Positions 11,690-20,828 of a stretch of DNA of 64,000 nucleotides are shown in pieces (position 1 is the first letter of the stretch; each line of letters begins with the position of its first letter). The notes beneath the pieces were generated by a model. The model saw only the letters and a program-made list of their open reading frames with translations, was not told the DNA's origin and did no database searches. The DNA is from Pyropia haitanensis (taxonomy: Eukaryota; Rhodophyta; Bangiophyceae; Bangiales; Bangiaceae). The stretch spans positions 5,315,009-5,379,008 of the forward strand of contig SDUX01000007.1 in the NCBI GenBank assembly GCA_008729055.1, given 5' to 3'. A program made the position numbers and the translations under genes.

Positions 11690-13891
11690 TCACTGTGGCG
11701 CCGGGGGGTCGTCATCATCCAGTCGCATCGCACCCATCTTCTCCACGGGTACCGTGCTGCCACGGAGAAGCAGTTGGGCCTCAGCCGCCTTTGCCGCCTC
11801 CCCGTCGTGCGTCACCTGAGCGGGCAACGTCGACCCCGACACCGGCGGCACACGCGTCTGCGGCGTCGCCCCCAAACCGCCCGGACCCTTCCCATTCCGC
11901 CTGCGGAACTCCTTGATCTCCTGCACAATCTCCTGCCGCAGCCTGGCGGGCTCGTGCGCCGACGGCTGACGCAACTCGAAATCAAAGTCTGCCGGGTTCA
12001 ATGCAACTGGCCGCGGCCGCCTCTCGTAGTCGCCGCGCACAGAGTGAAAGTAAGGATGGCGGAGAGCTTCTTCCGCAGATGGGCGGTCGCGTGGATCAAA
12101 CGCCAACAGCTGGTCCAGCAGGTGGGTGCCTTCGACAGACACGCCTGGGAAACACCCAAGCTTGTCCATGCCCGGGTAGTGGGGAAGACTCTGCAGGTAG
12201 CGCTTCATCGACGGGGACGACAAGCCGCCGCCGTCGCACCAGTCGGACCTCTTGGGGGTACCCGAAAAACTCAGTACCGCCCGCAGTTGCTCCTTGACAG
12301 GCAGACCAGGGGGGATGAGCGCCCTGCCGGTCAGGGTCTCAGAAAAGACGGCGCCAGCGGACCAAACGTCAATAGCTGGCGAGTAGCTCGAGAAGGGCGG
12401 GTACGCGGAGGGCGCACTCCCGCGCCGAGCAGGAATATCAGGGGCCACTGAAGTAGGAGACGCGTCCGATACGGCCGGCCGCGGAGACGACGGCGGCGAC
12501 ACTTGGTCCAAAGTGTCCGAAGGCAGATTGCGGCGGAGAAAGAGCTCCGGCGCACGATAGGAGCGAGAAACCACGTGTGATGTCCACGTGTATACAATAT
12601 CTTCCCCCCGGCGGACGTCCGCCCGCGCGAGTCTGTGTGTCAATGACAGGGGGAAACAAAACGATAAAACGTCAAAGGAACACGACCCACAAACGACAGA
12701 ACATACCCACCGGAGTCAGTATCATGGGAGGAGCACAGGACACTGCTGAGCCCACACAAAGAAAATGGACGCATATGAGGAACAGGCCAAGCCACAAAGA
12801 GCACCCTCCGGGCCCCATCTACCAAGGAAAGAATACGATACGTACCCCAAGTTACAGATTCGCAGGCGGTCATGGTCGTCCACCAGTAGGTTAGACGGCT
12901 TGATATCCCGGTGGAGCACCCCCGAGCCGTGCAAGAATGCGAGGCCACTGAGGAGCTCAAACATCCAGCGCTTGACCAGGCGGCCTGTAATCGGCTTCCC
13001 CACCTCATGCCCGCAACCCCTCCCTTTGTTCTGCGCAATCCCATAGGCCTCTGCCTGGGCGACAGCAACACCTTCCGCCAGGCGAGTCGACAAGTCGCAC
13101 CGCATCAGCTTGAAGACCATGAAGATGCCCGTAAAGGTCTGCTCATCCGACGGGACCAAAAGGTTCTCGAGGTAGATCAGGTCGGGGTGACCAGACAACC
13201 GGACAGAGAACTTCAGCTCCCGCAGAACGCGCTTGGCCTTGGCGAGGCTTGCGAACAGGTCGATCGTGCCCTTGATGGCCACGTACATCCCCTTGCCTTT
13301 CGTCCCCAGGTGGTCGTACGCGAGCAACACCGGAGCCTGCATGTTCTCTGCGGGCACAAACCAGCACAATCAACAAAGGGGGGGGGGGCGGAGGGGGAGA
13401 AACGCGAACGCCATGGGTCGCAGGAGCCGTGTCAGTCCAAAAAAAGCGTGGGGTCAGCATCAGTCCATCAAAGCAAGGGCAACGACACGCAAGCATGGGC
13501 AGTGGCACACAAAGAAACACAAACGACCAAGACGGTGCCGATCGCCACCGCCGTCATCGCCCACCCACAGACCGGCCCACCGCTCGCGCTTCACACCAAA
13601 CGGCCGCGCACAGCGAGTAGAGCGCCCACCAACAACCGTAGGTGCCCAACAGAGGCGGAACGACCCCCCCACATGGAGCACAAACCGTCCCTGCGGCACG
13701 CTGGCCATTTCAAGCCGCGCGGTAGCCGCGCGGAAGGACCGGCTCGACGCGAGCATAAGCACAGCGAAACAAGAAGAGCGAGAACTGGCGGCGGTCAACG
13801 TACCATGATACTGAGACAACGACCGGATGAGCTGGTACTGGCCGTCGAGCATGCGCGCGTACGGCCTATCCCGTGCTTCCGTTGCCGCCAT
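11690..13891 (-). CDS. MAPK-like protein kinase fold, probable pseudokinase (3 exons)
   Basis: Exons read 13891-13804, 13347-12846 and 12632-11690. The lengths 88+502+943 sum to 511 codons, giving 510 residues. All junctions are GT-AG and keep frame, supporting the model. Present: the VAIK lysine (K55), HRDIKPSN (H175, D177, K179, N182), APE (to E226), DVWSAG, and a MAPK-type tail with FDFEL. Altered: where DFG should be, the protein reads N195-L196-G197 (codons AAC TTG GG|A across intron 2), so the metal-binding Asp is Asn. The Gly-rich loop is replaced by SQYHENMQAPV with no glycines. The activation lip is T214-S215-H216 rather than TxY, as in some protist MAPKs (the TSH type). About 45 extra Ser/Pro-rich residues lie between APEL and DVWS. 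Family membership is firm; lack of catalysis is inferred from the two missing motifs. Confidence 0.85.
12633..12845 (-). other. Intron 2 of the MAPK-like gene
   Basis: 213 bases, donor GTACGT and acceptor ACACACAG. It splits the glycine codon of the NLG (normally DFG) motif in phase 2. Removing it joins ...RICNLG to LARADVRRGED..., the order expected for the activation segment. Confidence 0.85.
13348..13803 (-). other. Intron 1 of the MAPK-like gene
   Basis: 456 bases, donor GTACGT and acceptor GTGCCCGCAG, phase 1. It separates the first 29 residues from the rest of the N-lobe. Because it lies where the nucleotide-binding loop would be, a different splice could in principle change that loop, but I saw no in-frame glycine-rich alternative. 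Confidence 0.75.
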
Positions 13892-16542
13892 GACGGGCGA
13901 GCTTGCAGCGACCGCGACGGAGAAACAAAAAGAAGCGCGGTGAGCAGCGGCGAGGAGTACAGAGAGACGAGGGGAGGGGTGAAGCTGCGGCAAAAATTCA
14001 GAGAGCCCAAGCCTGTCCCCGGGGGGATCCCCCCTTCTATATCCAGCTGCCGCGGGAACCGCAGCGGGACACGGACGGCGCGAGGCCGGCGGCCTGACGG
14101 GGCACTCGAGTCGACGGAGATACGGACAAGGCGACGCGGTCGGGCAAGGGAGGTTCAGTCTTGACCGCGTGCCAACGCGAGATACGACACCACAGCAGGC
14201 GGCGGCAGCAAGGGCGACGCGCTCTGACAAGGAAGAGGGTGCAAGACGGATTCGTTGATGGGGATCGTGACGGCGAGCCTGTGGACACGCAAGGGGTGGA
14301 GAGAGCGGCAACGCGGAAGAGCGGCAGCGACGAGACGGACCTGGTCACCGCCCGGCAACCCGAGAAAACGGGGTGCAACGAGGTGCCGGGCGGAGCGAAG
14401 GCGCGAGGTGGGACGGCTGCACGGCGACGAGGGCGGGTGGGTTATCGGTGGACGCATGCGCGGGGTGCGCGGCAACACCATGTACGGGCGTGCGCGCAGG
14501 AACATCGCAGAACAGCGCGGCGCCGGGCCCTGCAGCAACACCTCCCAGAACGACGTCTGGAGGGGCCGACTCGTGCCAGACCATGACAAGGTTGTGTCGG
14601 TCCACCCAGATGCCCCATCCGCACGCACGGCCCGCCGACAGTCCTTCCACCGGTTTGTGCGGCAAAGCAGTCCAACCTGGTCATGAAACGCCCCCCGCGT
14701 CGTCCGCCTCGTGATCTTGATGATTCGTGACCAACGTATCTAAGTGCGCTGAGACCACACCCAAGAAAGAATGACAAGGATTGTCAACCACAGCACGAGA
14801 CAAGTAGCTCGTGGATTTCTTGCTCAACGCCGCCCGGGGTTCATCATTGAATGTATGCACTCGCCGACACGTCCATGCAAGTTGTGTCGTTGTACACGCG
14901 CCGCCACGTCCGTCCCACCAGATGGTCGGCAGAACACCGGGCGCTGACCCCCATCGCACCGCTACACCTCTCGCCAGCGTTTTGTCAGACGTCCTCGCCC
15001 GCCTCGTCGTCGCCCCCGCCTCCCACCGTCGTCGGCGGAGCATGCGGCGCCACGCCCGTGTGGCTGTGTTGCAGGCGTGTCACGGCGTGGCCACAGTGGC
15101 GGCCACCGACCGCGCCCACGCTCCCGTCGTCGCCAGGCATGTGCGCCGCGCTGTCGCCAACGGGGAGGTGTCAGGTTCAGATGAATTATCCGCCGCGCCA
15201 CCCCCGGAGTGTTGCCAGCGAGCCGCCGCCACAGCTGTACCGCGCTGGGCGCGCTCTCCGCGGAGCGAGCCGTGACTCTGTTGCGGCGGGCGTAGTGGAT
15301 AGCGGTGGCGCATGCGGGACGCCGAGCCTGCTTCCGCCGCCCTGCCCCAGCAGTCTACCGTCGTCGCCTGGGAAAATTATTGCCGCCGCTGTCCGGACAC
15401 CCGGGACGTCCCGCTCATGCTCCCCCCCCCCCCCGGCCTCTCGTAACCCCCTCCCACCGACCCCCCCAGCCACCACCACCACCCTCACCCTGCTCGGATG
15501 CGTTTGTCTCTGTCCCGCCCGCCCTCGGTTGCATCTGTCTGTTCCCCTTTCCCTTCCCTTCCCCCCCAGACTGCCGTCGTCCGTTCACCAGACGGGGACG
15601 GGTCGGCACGTCCGTCCCCTTGTCCCCCCCATACCCCCGTATTTTTTTCTTTGCATCCAACCACCCGACCGCTCCCCTCTTCCTCCGCACCTCCCCAACA
15701 CCCGCCTCCACGCCCGGCCGTCTCTGGCAGTGCCAAACGGGGGCGCAATGAGGAGGATGACAGAGGCCCGGCCGGCTGGCCGCCCTTGCCGGCGGGTGCT
15801 GCATCCCTCCCCACCCCCTCCCCCCCGCCGCCGCGGCAAAGACGGAGGTGAGGGGTCGCTGCGGGCGCCACCCCCGCGCACGCCGCACCTTCGGCGGCAC
15901 GCCCCTCCCCCCACCCGCTGCGTGCAAGCCGCCCGCGCGTGCCGCGGCGGACAAGACACACCCTCACTACATATGGCCAAGGTCGGGGCTGGGGAGGGGT
16001 GCGACCGAGGGGGGTGATTGGAGGGGGGTCGCCACCACCGTCACCAACGCCGCCTGCGCCCCGTCCCGGCCTTGTCCTCTCGATTGGCCCGACAGGTGGG
16101 GGCCGCGGCCGCTTCCCCGTGAGCGACGGTTGTCCGCAGTGCGTGCCCTCCCCCCACCGGCACGCGTCGGCCGCTCCCCCCCGCGAACTTTGCCACGTCC
16201 CGGACGCGGGCGCGCATGCGCCTCCCGCCCCCCAGCAGGCGGCGGCGGCGGCGGCGGCGCGTGCGCCCGGTCGTGTCGACCTCCAGCAGCAGTGTCGGCG
16301 GGAGTACAAGAGCAGGCGCTGGCAGGGGGTGGCGTCCCACCCGGCGGCCGTCGTGGTGGTGGCCTGGACACGTCCGCCGCCGAGCGCAGCAGCGACGCTG
16401 CCGCCGCCGCCGGGCGTCCCCCCCGTCTCCACGTGCCGCACCGCTCTACGCGGCGCCACTGCCGCTGCCACCCGCCGGTTTTTTTGTAGCGTGCACAGTT
16501 GCTTCCACGCTGCCGCCGGGGGGTCGACGCGGCGGCGGCACC
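13892..16542. other. Intergenic region between divergent kinase-like and lipid kinase genes
   Basis: Upstream of both neighbours, so it should carry two promoters. I see no TATA box or other element that I can support. Sequence from about 15400 on is C-rich with many C runs. An open plus-strand frame runs from about 15939 into the lipid kinase but has no ATG before the conserved region, so it is not extended. Confidence 0.5.
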
Positions 16543-18867
16543 ATGCCCCCCCCCCCACCCCCCCCCCGCTGCCACCCCCCCCCCACCCTCCCCCAGGCGG
16601 TGCGCCCGACGTGGTCGCCCCGCCAGCCCCGTCGTCACCGCCGCCTCTGCCGCGGCTATCTCCGCTGTCGCCGTCGCCACCGCCAGCCGGTGCGGCGGTG
16701 CGGCGGGAGAGCGGCCGCGTCGAGCTGGTCGCTGCGGTGGGCGGCGGCGCCGCGTCCGACCTCCCCTTCCTCGCGGGCGTCGACACCGCCGCCGATCAAT
16801 TCCTGGGAGCCCTCCCCCCACGTGCACCATCGCCCGCCGCCATCTATGGCAGCTTTGATGGTGGCAGTGGTGGCGGTGGTGGTGGTGGTGGTGGCGGGGG
16901 CGAAGTTGACGACGGCGGCGGCTCGGCCGCCTCGTCGGGCTACCTGTCGTGCGTGTCGTTTGGGGTGTCGTCGGGCGACTCGACGGCCGCCGCGCCGCCG
17001 TCGGTGGCGAGCAGCACGGGCTCCCTGCTCGACGCCGCGCCCGGCGGGGACTGGCCGACGGTGGCGGGGGGCAGCGTGCCGCCGGCCGACGCCACACCGG
17101 CCGCCGGCGGGGGGTCGGGCAGGGACGTGCATCACGCCGCGGTGGCGCCCGGGGGGGACGCCGCTGGCGCCGTGGCTGCCGAGCCGCCGCCGCCGCCTAT
17201 CGTGAGCGATGTTGCGTTTGGGCTGCGGGCGGCGCCGGCGCCGGCGCCGGCACCAGCGGCGGCGACCGCTACGCGGCCCGCATCGCCGTCGGGGATGGGC
17301 AGGGGGGCGGCGGCGACGCCCGATGCGGGCGTCCTCGCCCCCTCCCCCACGCTGCCCGAGGCGGGCGTCCCCGCCCCCCCCACGCTGCCCGCTCTGCTCG
17401 TGTTCAACCCCATGTCCGGCCTGTCGGGCGGGGTGGGCCTCACCGACACCCTCACCGCCCTCACCACCGCGGGCGTCTCGTCTGTGGCCGCACTGCCCAC
17501 CACCGCCGACGGCGACACGGCCGCCGCGACGGCTGCCGCGCTGCGCACCCGCGGGCCGTTCGGGGTGGTCGTCGCCGCTGGGGGGGACGGCACCGTGTCG
17601 GCCGTCGCGGCAGGTCTGCTTGCATACACGGGCGCGTGGGCGGGCCCCGCCGCGGACGCGGTGGTGGACGACGAGCACCCCGCCGGCGCCGACGCTGCCG
17701 GGGGGGGAGGAGCTACCCGTCCTGGCGCCGGCGGACCACCGCCGCCGCACCGCATCCCGCTGGCGGTCCTCCCGCGCGGCACCGCCAACGCCCTTGCCGC
17801 GGCCCTGTCCTTGCCGACGCGCCTCGAAGACGTTGCCGTGGCCGCGGCGGCCGCCGCCGCGGTCACGTCGACGGGCATGGTCGACGCGGCCGCCGCTGAA
17901 GCAGCCGCCGCCGACACGGGTACGCCCGCTGACGAGGGCGGAGGTGGCGGCGGCTACCGCCGCCACGCCCCCCCCTCCACCGTCCCCGGCGGCGTGCGTG
18001 CGCTCGACGTTGGCACCGCCAACGGCCGCCCCTTCCTCCTCCTTACTGGCATTGGCCTGGAAGCGGACGTTGTCGCCGGCGCTCGGCGGAGCCTCAAGGC
18101 CCGCCTCGGCCCACTCGCATACGTGGCGGCGTCGCTGGCGCGCGGCCTCGGCCACACCCCCTGGGCCCTCACCTACACCGTTACCGCCGCGGATGGCGGC
18201 GCCGCGGCGGGGGCCGTGCGCGCCGTCACTGCCGTGACCGTAGCTAATACGGCGCCGTGGACGTCGGTAATGGCCGCCGCCGAGGCACTGCCCCCCCCAG
18301 CGAGTGCAGGCAGCGCTGACGATGCCGCCAACGGCGGCGCCATCGGCGACAGCGGCGGCGTGCCCGACGATGGCGCGCTTGACGCCACCGCTTTTACCGC
18401 GTCGGCGGCGGGGGCGCCCGCAACGGCCGCGGCGGTCGTCGGGCTGGGCCTTGCCGCCGCCGCGGGGGCGCGCCCGCCAAAGCACGTCCACACTGCCCGC
18501 GTCACCCGCCTCACCGTCGACGCGTCCCCGCCGCAGCGCGTGGTGGTCGATGGCGAGCCGGCGGGCACGACGCCCGTGGAGTTTGGGGTCCTTCCGGGGG
18601 CGCTGCTGGTGGCGGGCGTCGGCCACGCGGCCCGGGGCGGTGGCGGGGGGGCGCTCGCGGCGGCCGCTGCGGGCGTCACCGCCGCGGTGGGCGTAACGGT
18701 CGGGGGCGTGTCCAAGGCGGTGGAGGGGGTGGTGGGGGGCGTGGCGGCCGTCACGCGAGGGGTGGGGGGGGGGCTCGTCGCGGTGGGGGAGAAGCTGCAG
18801 GGCGCGGGGGGGGGGGGTCCCCTACGGCGATTACGGGTGCCGCTACGGAGGCAGTGTGGGTGCTTGA
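16543..18867 (+). CDS. DAGK/YegS-like lipid kinase (frame uncertain at both ends)
   Basis: Members of the diacylglycerol kinase catalytic family phosphorylate lipids such as diacylglycerol or sphingoid bases. In order: NPMSG at 17406-17420, GGDGT (nucleotide-binding signature) at 17580-17594, PRGTAN at 17772-17789, and a C-terminal lobe ending with VVVDGEPAG near 18540. The region from about 16700 (VELVAAVGG) reads as protein. The conserved frame has no ATG upstream of it. The nearest well-placed ATG, 16543, is one frame off and followed by C11 and C10 runs, so a break there is assumed. Near the end a G12 run (18806-18817) allows a second break, giving a stop at 18867 after VPYGDYGCRYGGSVGA. 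Without it the frame runs open to 19577 through unlikely sequence. An Ala-rich insert interrupts the lobe around 17880-17990. Substrate unknown. Confidence 0.75.
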
Positions 18868-19424
18868 GGGCGGGGAGGAGGCCATGTGAGGTGGGGGGGG
18901 GGGGGGGAGGAAGGAGGGGGGGCGGCCTCTCTAGCCTTCTGGGGGGATCTGCAGGGGCGGGTCGTGCCGGAAAGACAGGAGAGGGAACGGACACGGCAGC
19001 CGAGTCTGCATGCTCTGTTTCATGCTGCGCGTCGCCCGCCGGGAGGAGGAGCTGGTCGCCACGGGCGCCGCGCGGCCCGCACCGCGTCTCCATTGCTCAG
19101 ACGCAGCCGCGGGCCGTGGCGGCGGCGGCGGTGGAGGTGGCGGGCACTGGCGAGAGCGAGCGCTTGCGGCCGTCGACCCTTCCCCACCCGCCGCCGTTCG
19201 ACCGTCCCCTCCCCTGTCCTGTACCACCCCACCCCCCCCGTTTGTGTCATTACCCCACCTCTTCCTTGGTCCTCACGCGTCGCTACCCCAATCCCACCCC
19301 TCCCGCCGTGCCGTCCCTCCGTTCGCCTGTCCACACCCGCCGGTGCATCGCGTGGCAGTGGGGAAGGTATGACGACGGTCACGGGTGCGAGGTCGTCGAG
19401 TCGGGTGCACGAGTAAACTGTAGG
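18868..19424. other. Spacer 3' of the lipid kinase
   Basis: G-rich at first (runs near 18890-18910), then falling in GC towards the transposon pair. The frame of the lipid kinase stays open through here but shows no recognisable motif. Confidence 0.4.
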
Positions 19425-19427
19425 TTA

Positions 19428-20265
19428 GGGCACGTCTTGACGGCGGAACTCGGGCGTGTCTCAGACAAAGAACAGAGGCAGAGAGCTTTCCTATTGGTCA
19501 GAAGTGGAAACATGCTTCGCGCACTCGATGAGCCGGGCGTCTGGGGCACAAGAACTTACTCAGACATTTTCAAGTAAAACGAGTTGCAGATATGCCTCGT
19601 TTGTGGTCGGAAATGCAGTGTGTTTTTCCGACCACAAAAAAACACGCCGTCGCCGCAAAACAAGATCCGCAAGGGCAGACGAGAGAACCTCTTCGGGGCT
19701 CTCCGAGCCTCCAGCCTCCTGCCGTCCACAGACAGATCACGATCTGCGAGGCGCGCTGCAGCCCGTGGTCTCGCCCCTCCAGCCCACTCGAAGTGCGAGA
19801 GCGGTCCGGGCTCACAACAGTGTGGCTTCATTTCGAGGTGCCCCCAACCATCCAGGCGTGACCACCCTCGTCACTCCCAGCTTGACGTCCCAGTCGACAT
19901 CCTCCCCCCTCATCCCCTTCTATTGCGCAAGCGACTACACACTGACATGGAAGAATACCGGTTCGAAGAGAAAAACGAGCTCGTCGTGAGGGGTGAGCAC
20001 GGGCACAGGACCGGACGGTGTGATGTCACTGGTTGTGGACCCCTGATGTGTGCGCGCGGCCGCAGGCACGCCGTCTCTCCTCGAGCAATCGTGGTGTGCA
20101 AGAAGGTAGCCCACCCCTCGCCGTCGTATCCCCAGGCACCAACGATTGCTCGTGAACATTGTCTAGTCGTCAAGACAGGGCGTGTCTGGCTGCGTGCGCC
20201 CACGGAATTACAGCCTGTGTTTTGTGCATTCGCAGACACTTTCCAAATGTCGTCAAGACACGCCC
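19428..20265. mobile_element. Non-autonomous TIR transposon, TTA target site (PIF/Harbinger-like)
   Basis: The ends are GGGCACGTCTTGACG and, inverted, GGGCGTGTCTTGACG: 13 of 15 bases match. Both ends are flanked by TTA (19425-19427 and 20266-20268), the three-base duplication typical of PIF/Harbinger elements. The 838-base interior has no transposase-like frame, so it would need help from elsewhere. The right target-site copy is shared with the neighbouring element. Superfamily assignment rests only on the terminal repeats and duplication. Confidence 0.65.
19600..19638. repeat. 14-bp inverted repeat (hairpin) inside the first element
   Basis: TTTGTGGTCGGAAA at 19600-19613 is followed after 11 bases by its exact reverse complement at 19625-19638. 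Confidence 0.85.
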
Positions 20266-20268
20266 TTA

Positions 20269-20825
20269 GGGCACGTCCACCAATGTCGATATTCGCCGAT
20301 ATTCGTGCCACGTAGGAAAAACGTGGCGCGTCGGGCCAAACGTGGCACTGATGCGGTCGTTCATCAATGTCAACGAGCTATCCCGGCCTGAAACGAACCC
20401 CCCTCAGCGAATAGACTTGATATAAGTGACGACATAACTTCCTCTCCGTACCCTGACGTCTGTTAGCTCCAGAGCTATCGCCGGGCCAAAACAGGGTGTT
20501 TTGGCCGAGCGATAGCCCTGGAGCCAACAGACCTTACCAATTGCCAGGGCGATGATTGGCTGAGAGCGTGCCACGTGTGGGCATCATTTCGACAGTGTGA
20601 TAGTGGAGAGTTGTCAACACCAACGGCCTGGAACGAAGACGACGAACGGACCCGTGGTTTGGAAGGTAGCCTGTTGGTAGCCCCCGTCTCCACCGTAAGT
20701 CCACTTCACGTGCTTCGCCTGATAGCTCGCCGATAGCCCGACCACCCAGACGCTGCCACGTATGTACACGTGGCTTCTTAAAACGACTCATTTAAGACTG
20801 ATAGCCGACATTGGTGGACGTGCCC
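20269..20825. mobile_element. MITE-like transposon with perfect 20-bp TIRs, TTA target site
   Basis: It begins with GGGCACGTCCACCAATGTCG and ends with its exact reverse complement. TTA lies on both sides (20266-20268 and 20826-20828). Length is 557 bases with no coding capacity seen. The first eight bases match the left end of the adjacent element, so the two probably use a related transposase. Perfect TIRs suggest a recent insertion. It contains a 75-base near-palindrome. Confidence 0.75.
20458..20532. repeat. 75-base near-perfect palindrome inside the MITE
   Basis: Two 36-base arms separated by GGG. The left arm contains AGCTATCGCC then GGCCAAAACA; the right arm mirrors it with about four mismatches. 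The outer ends are GTCTGTT and AACAGAC. It should extrude as a strong hairpin in DNA or RNA. Confidence 0.85.
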
Positions 20826-20828
20826 TTA

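Noticed and set aside
15939..16542. Upstream extension of the lipid kinase frame
   Set aside because: The frame is open but starts with GTG and has no ATG before the conserved region; texture is Arg/Pro-rich.
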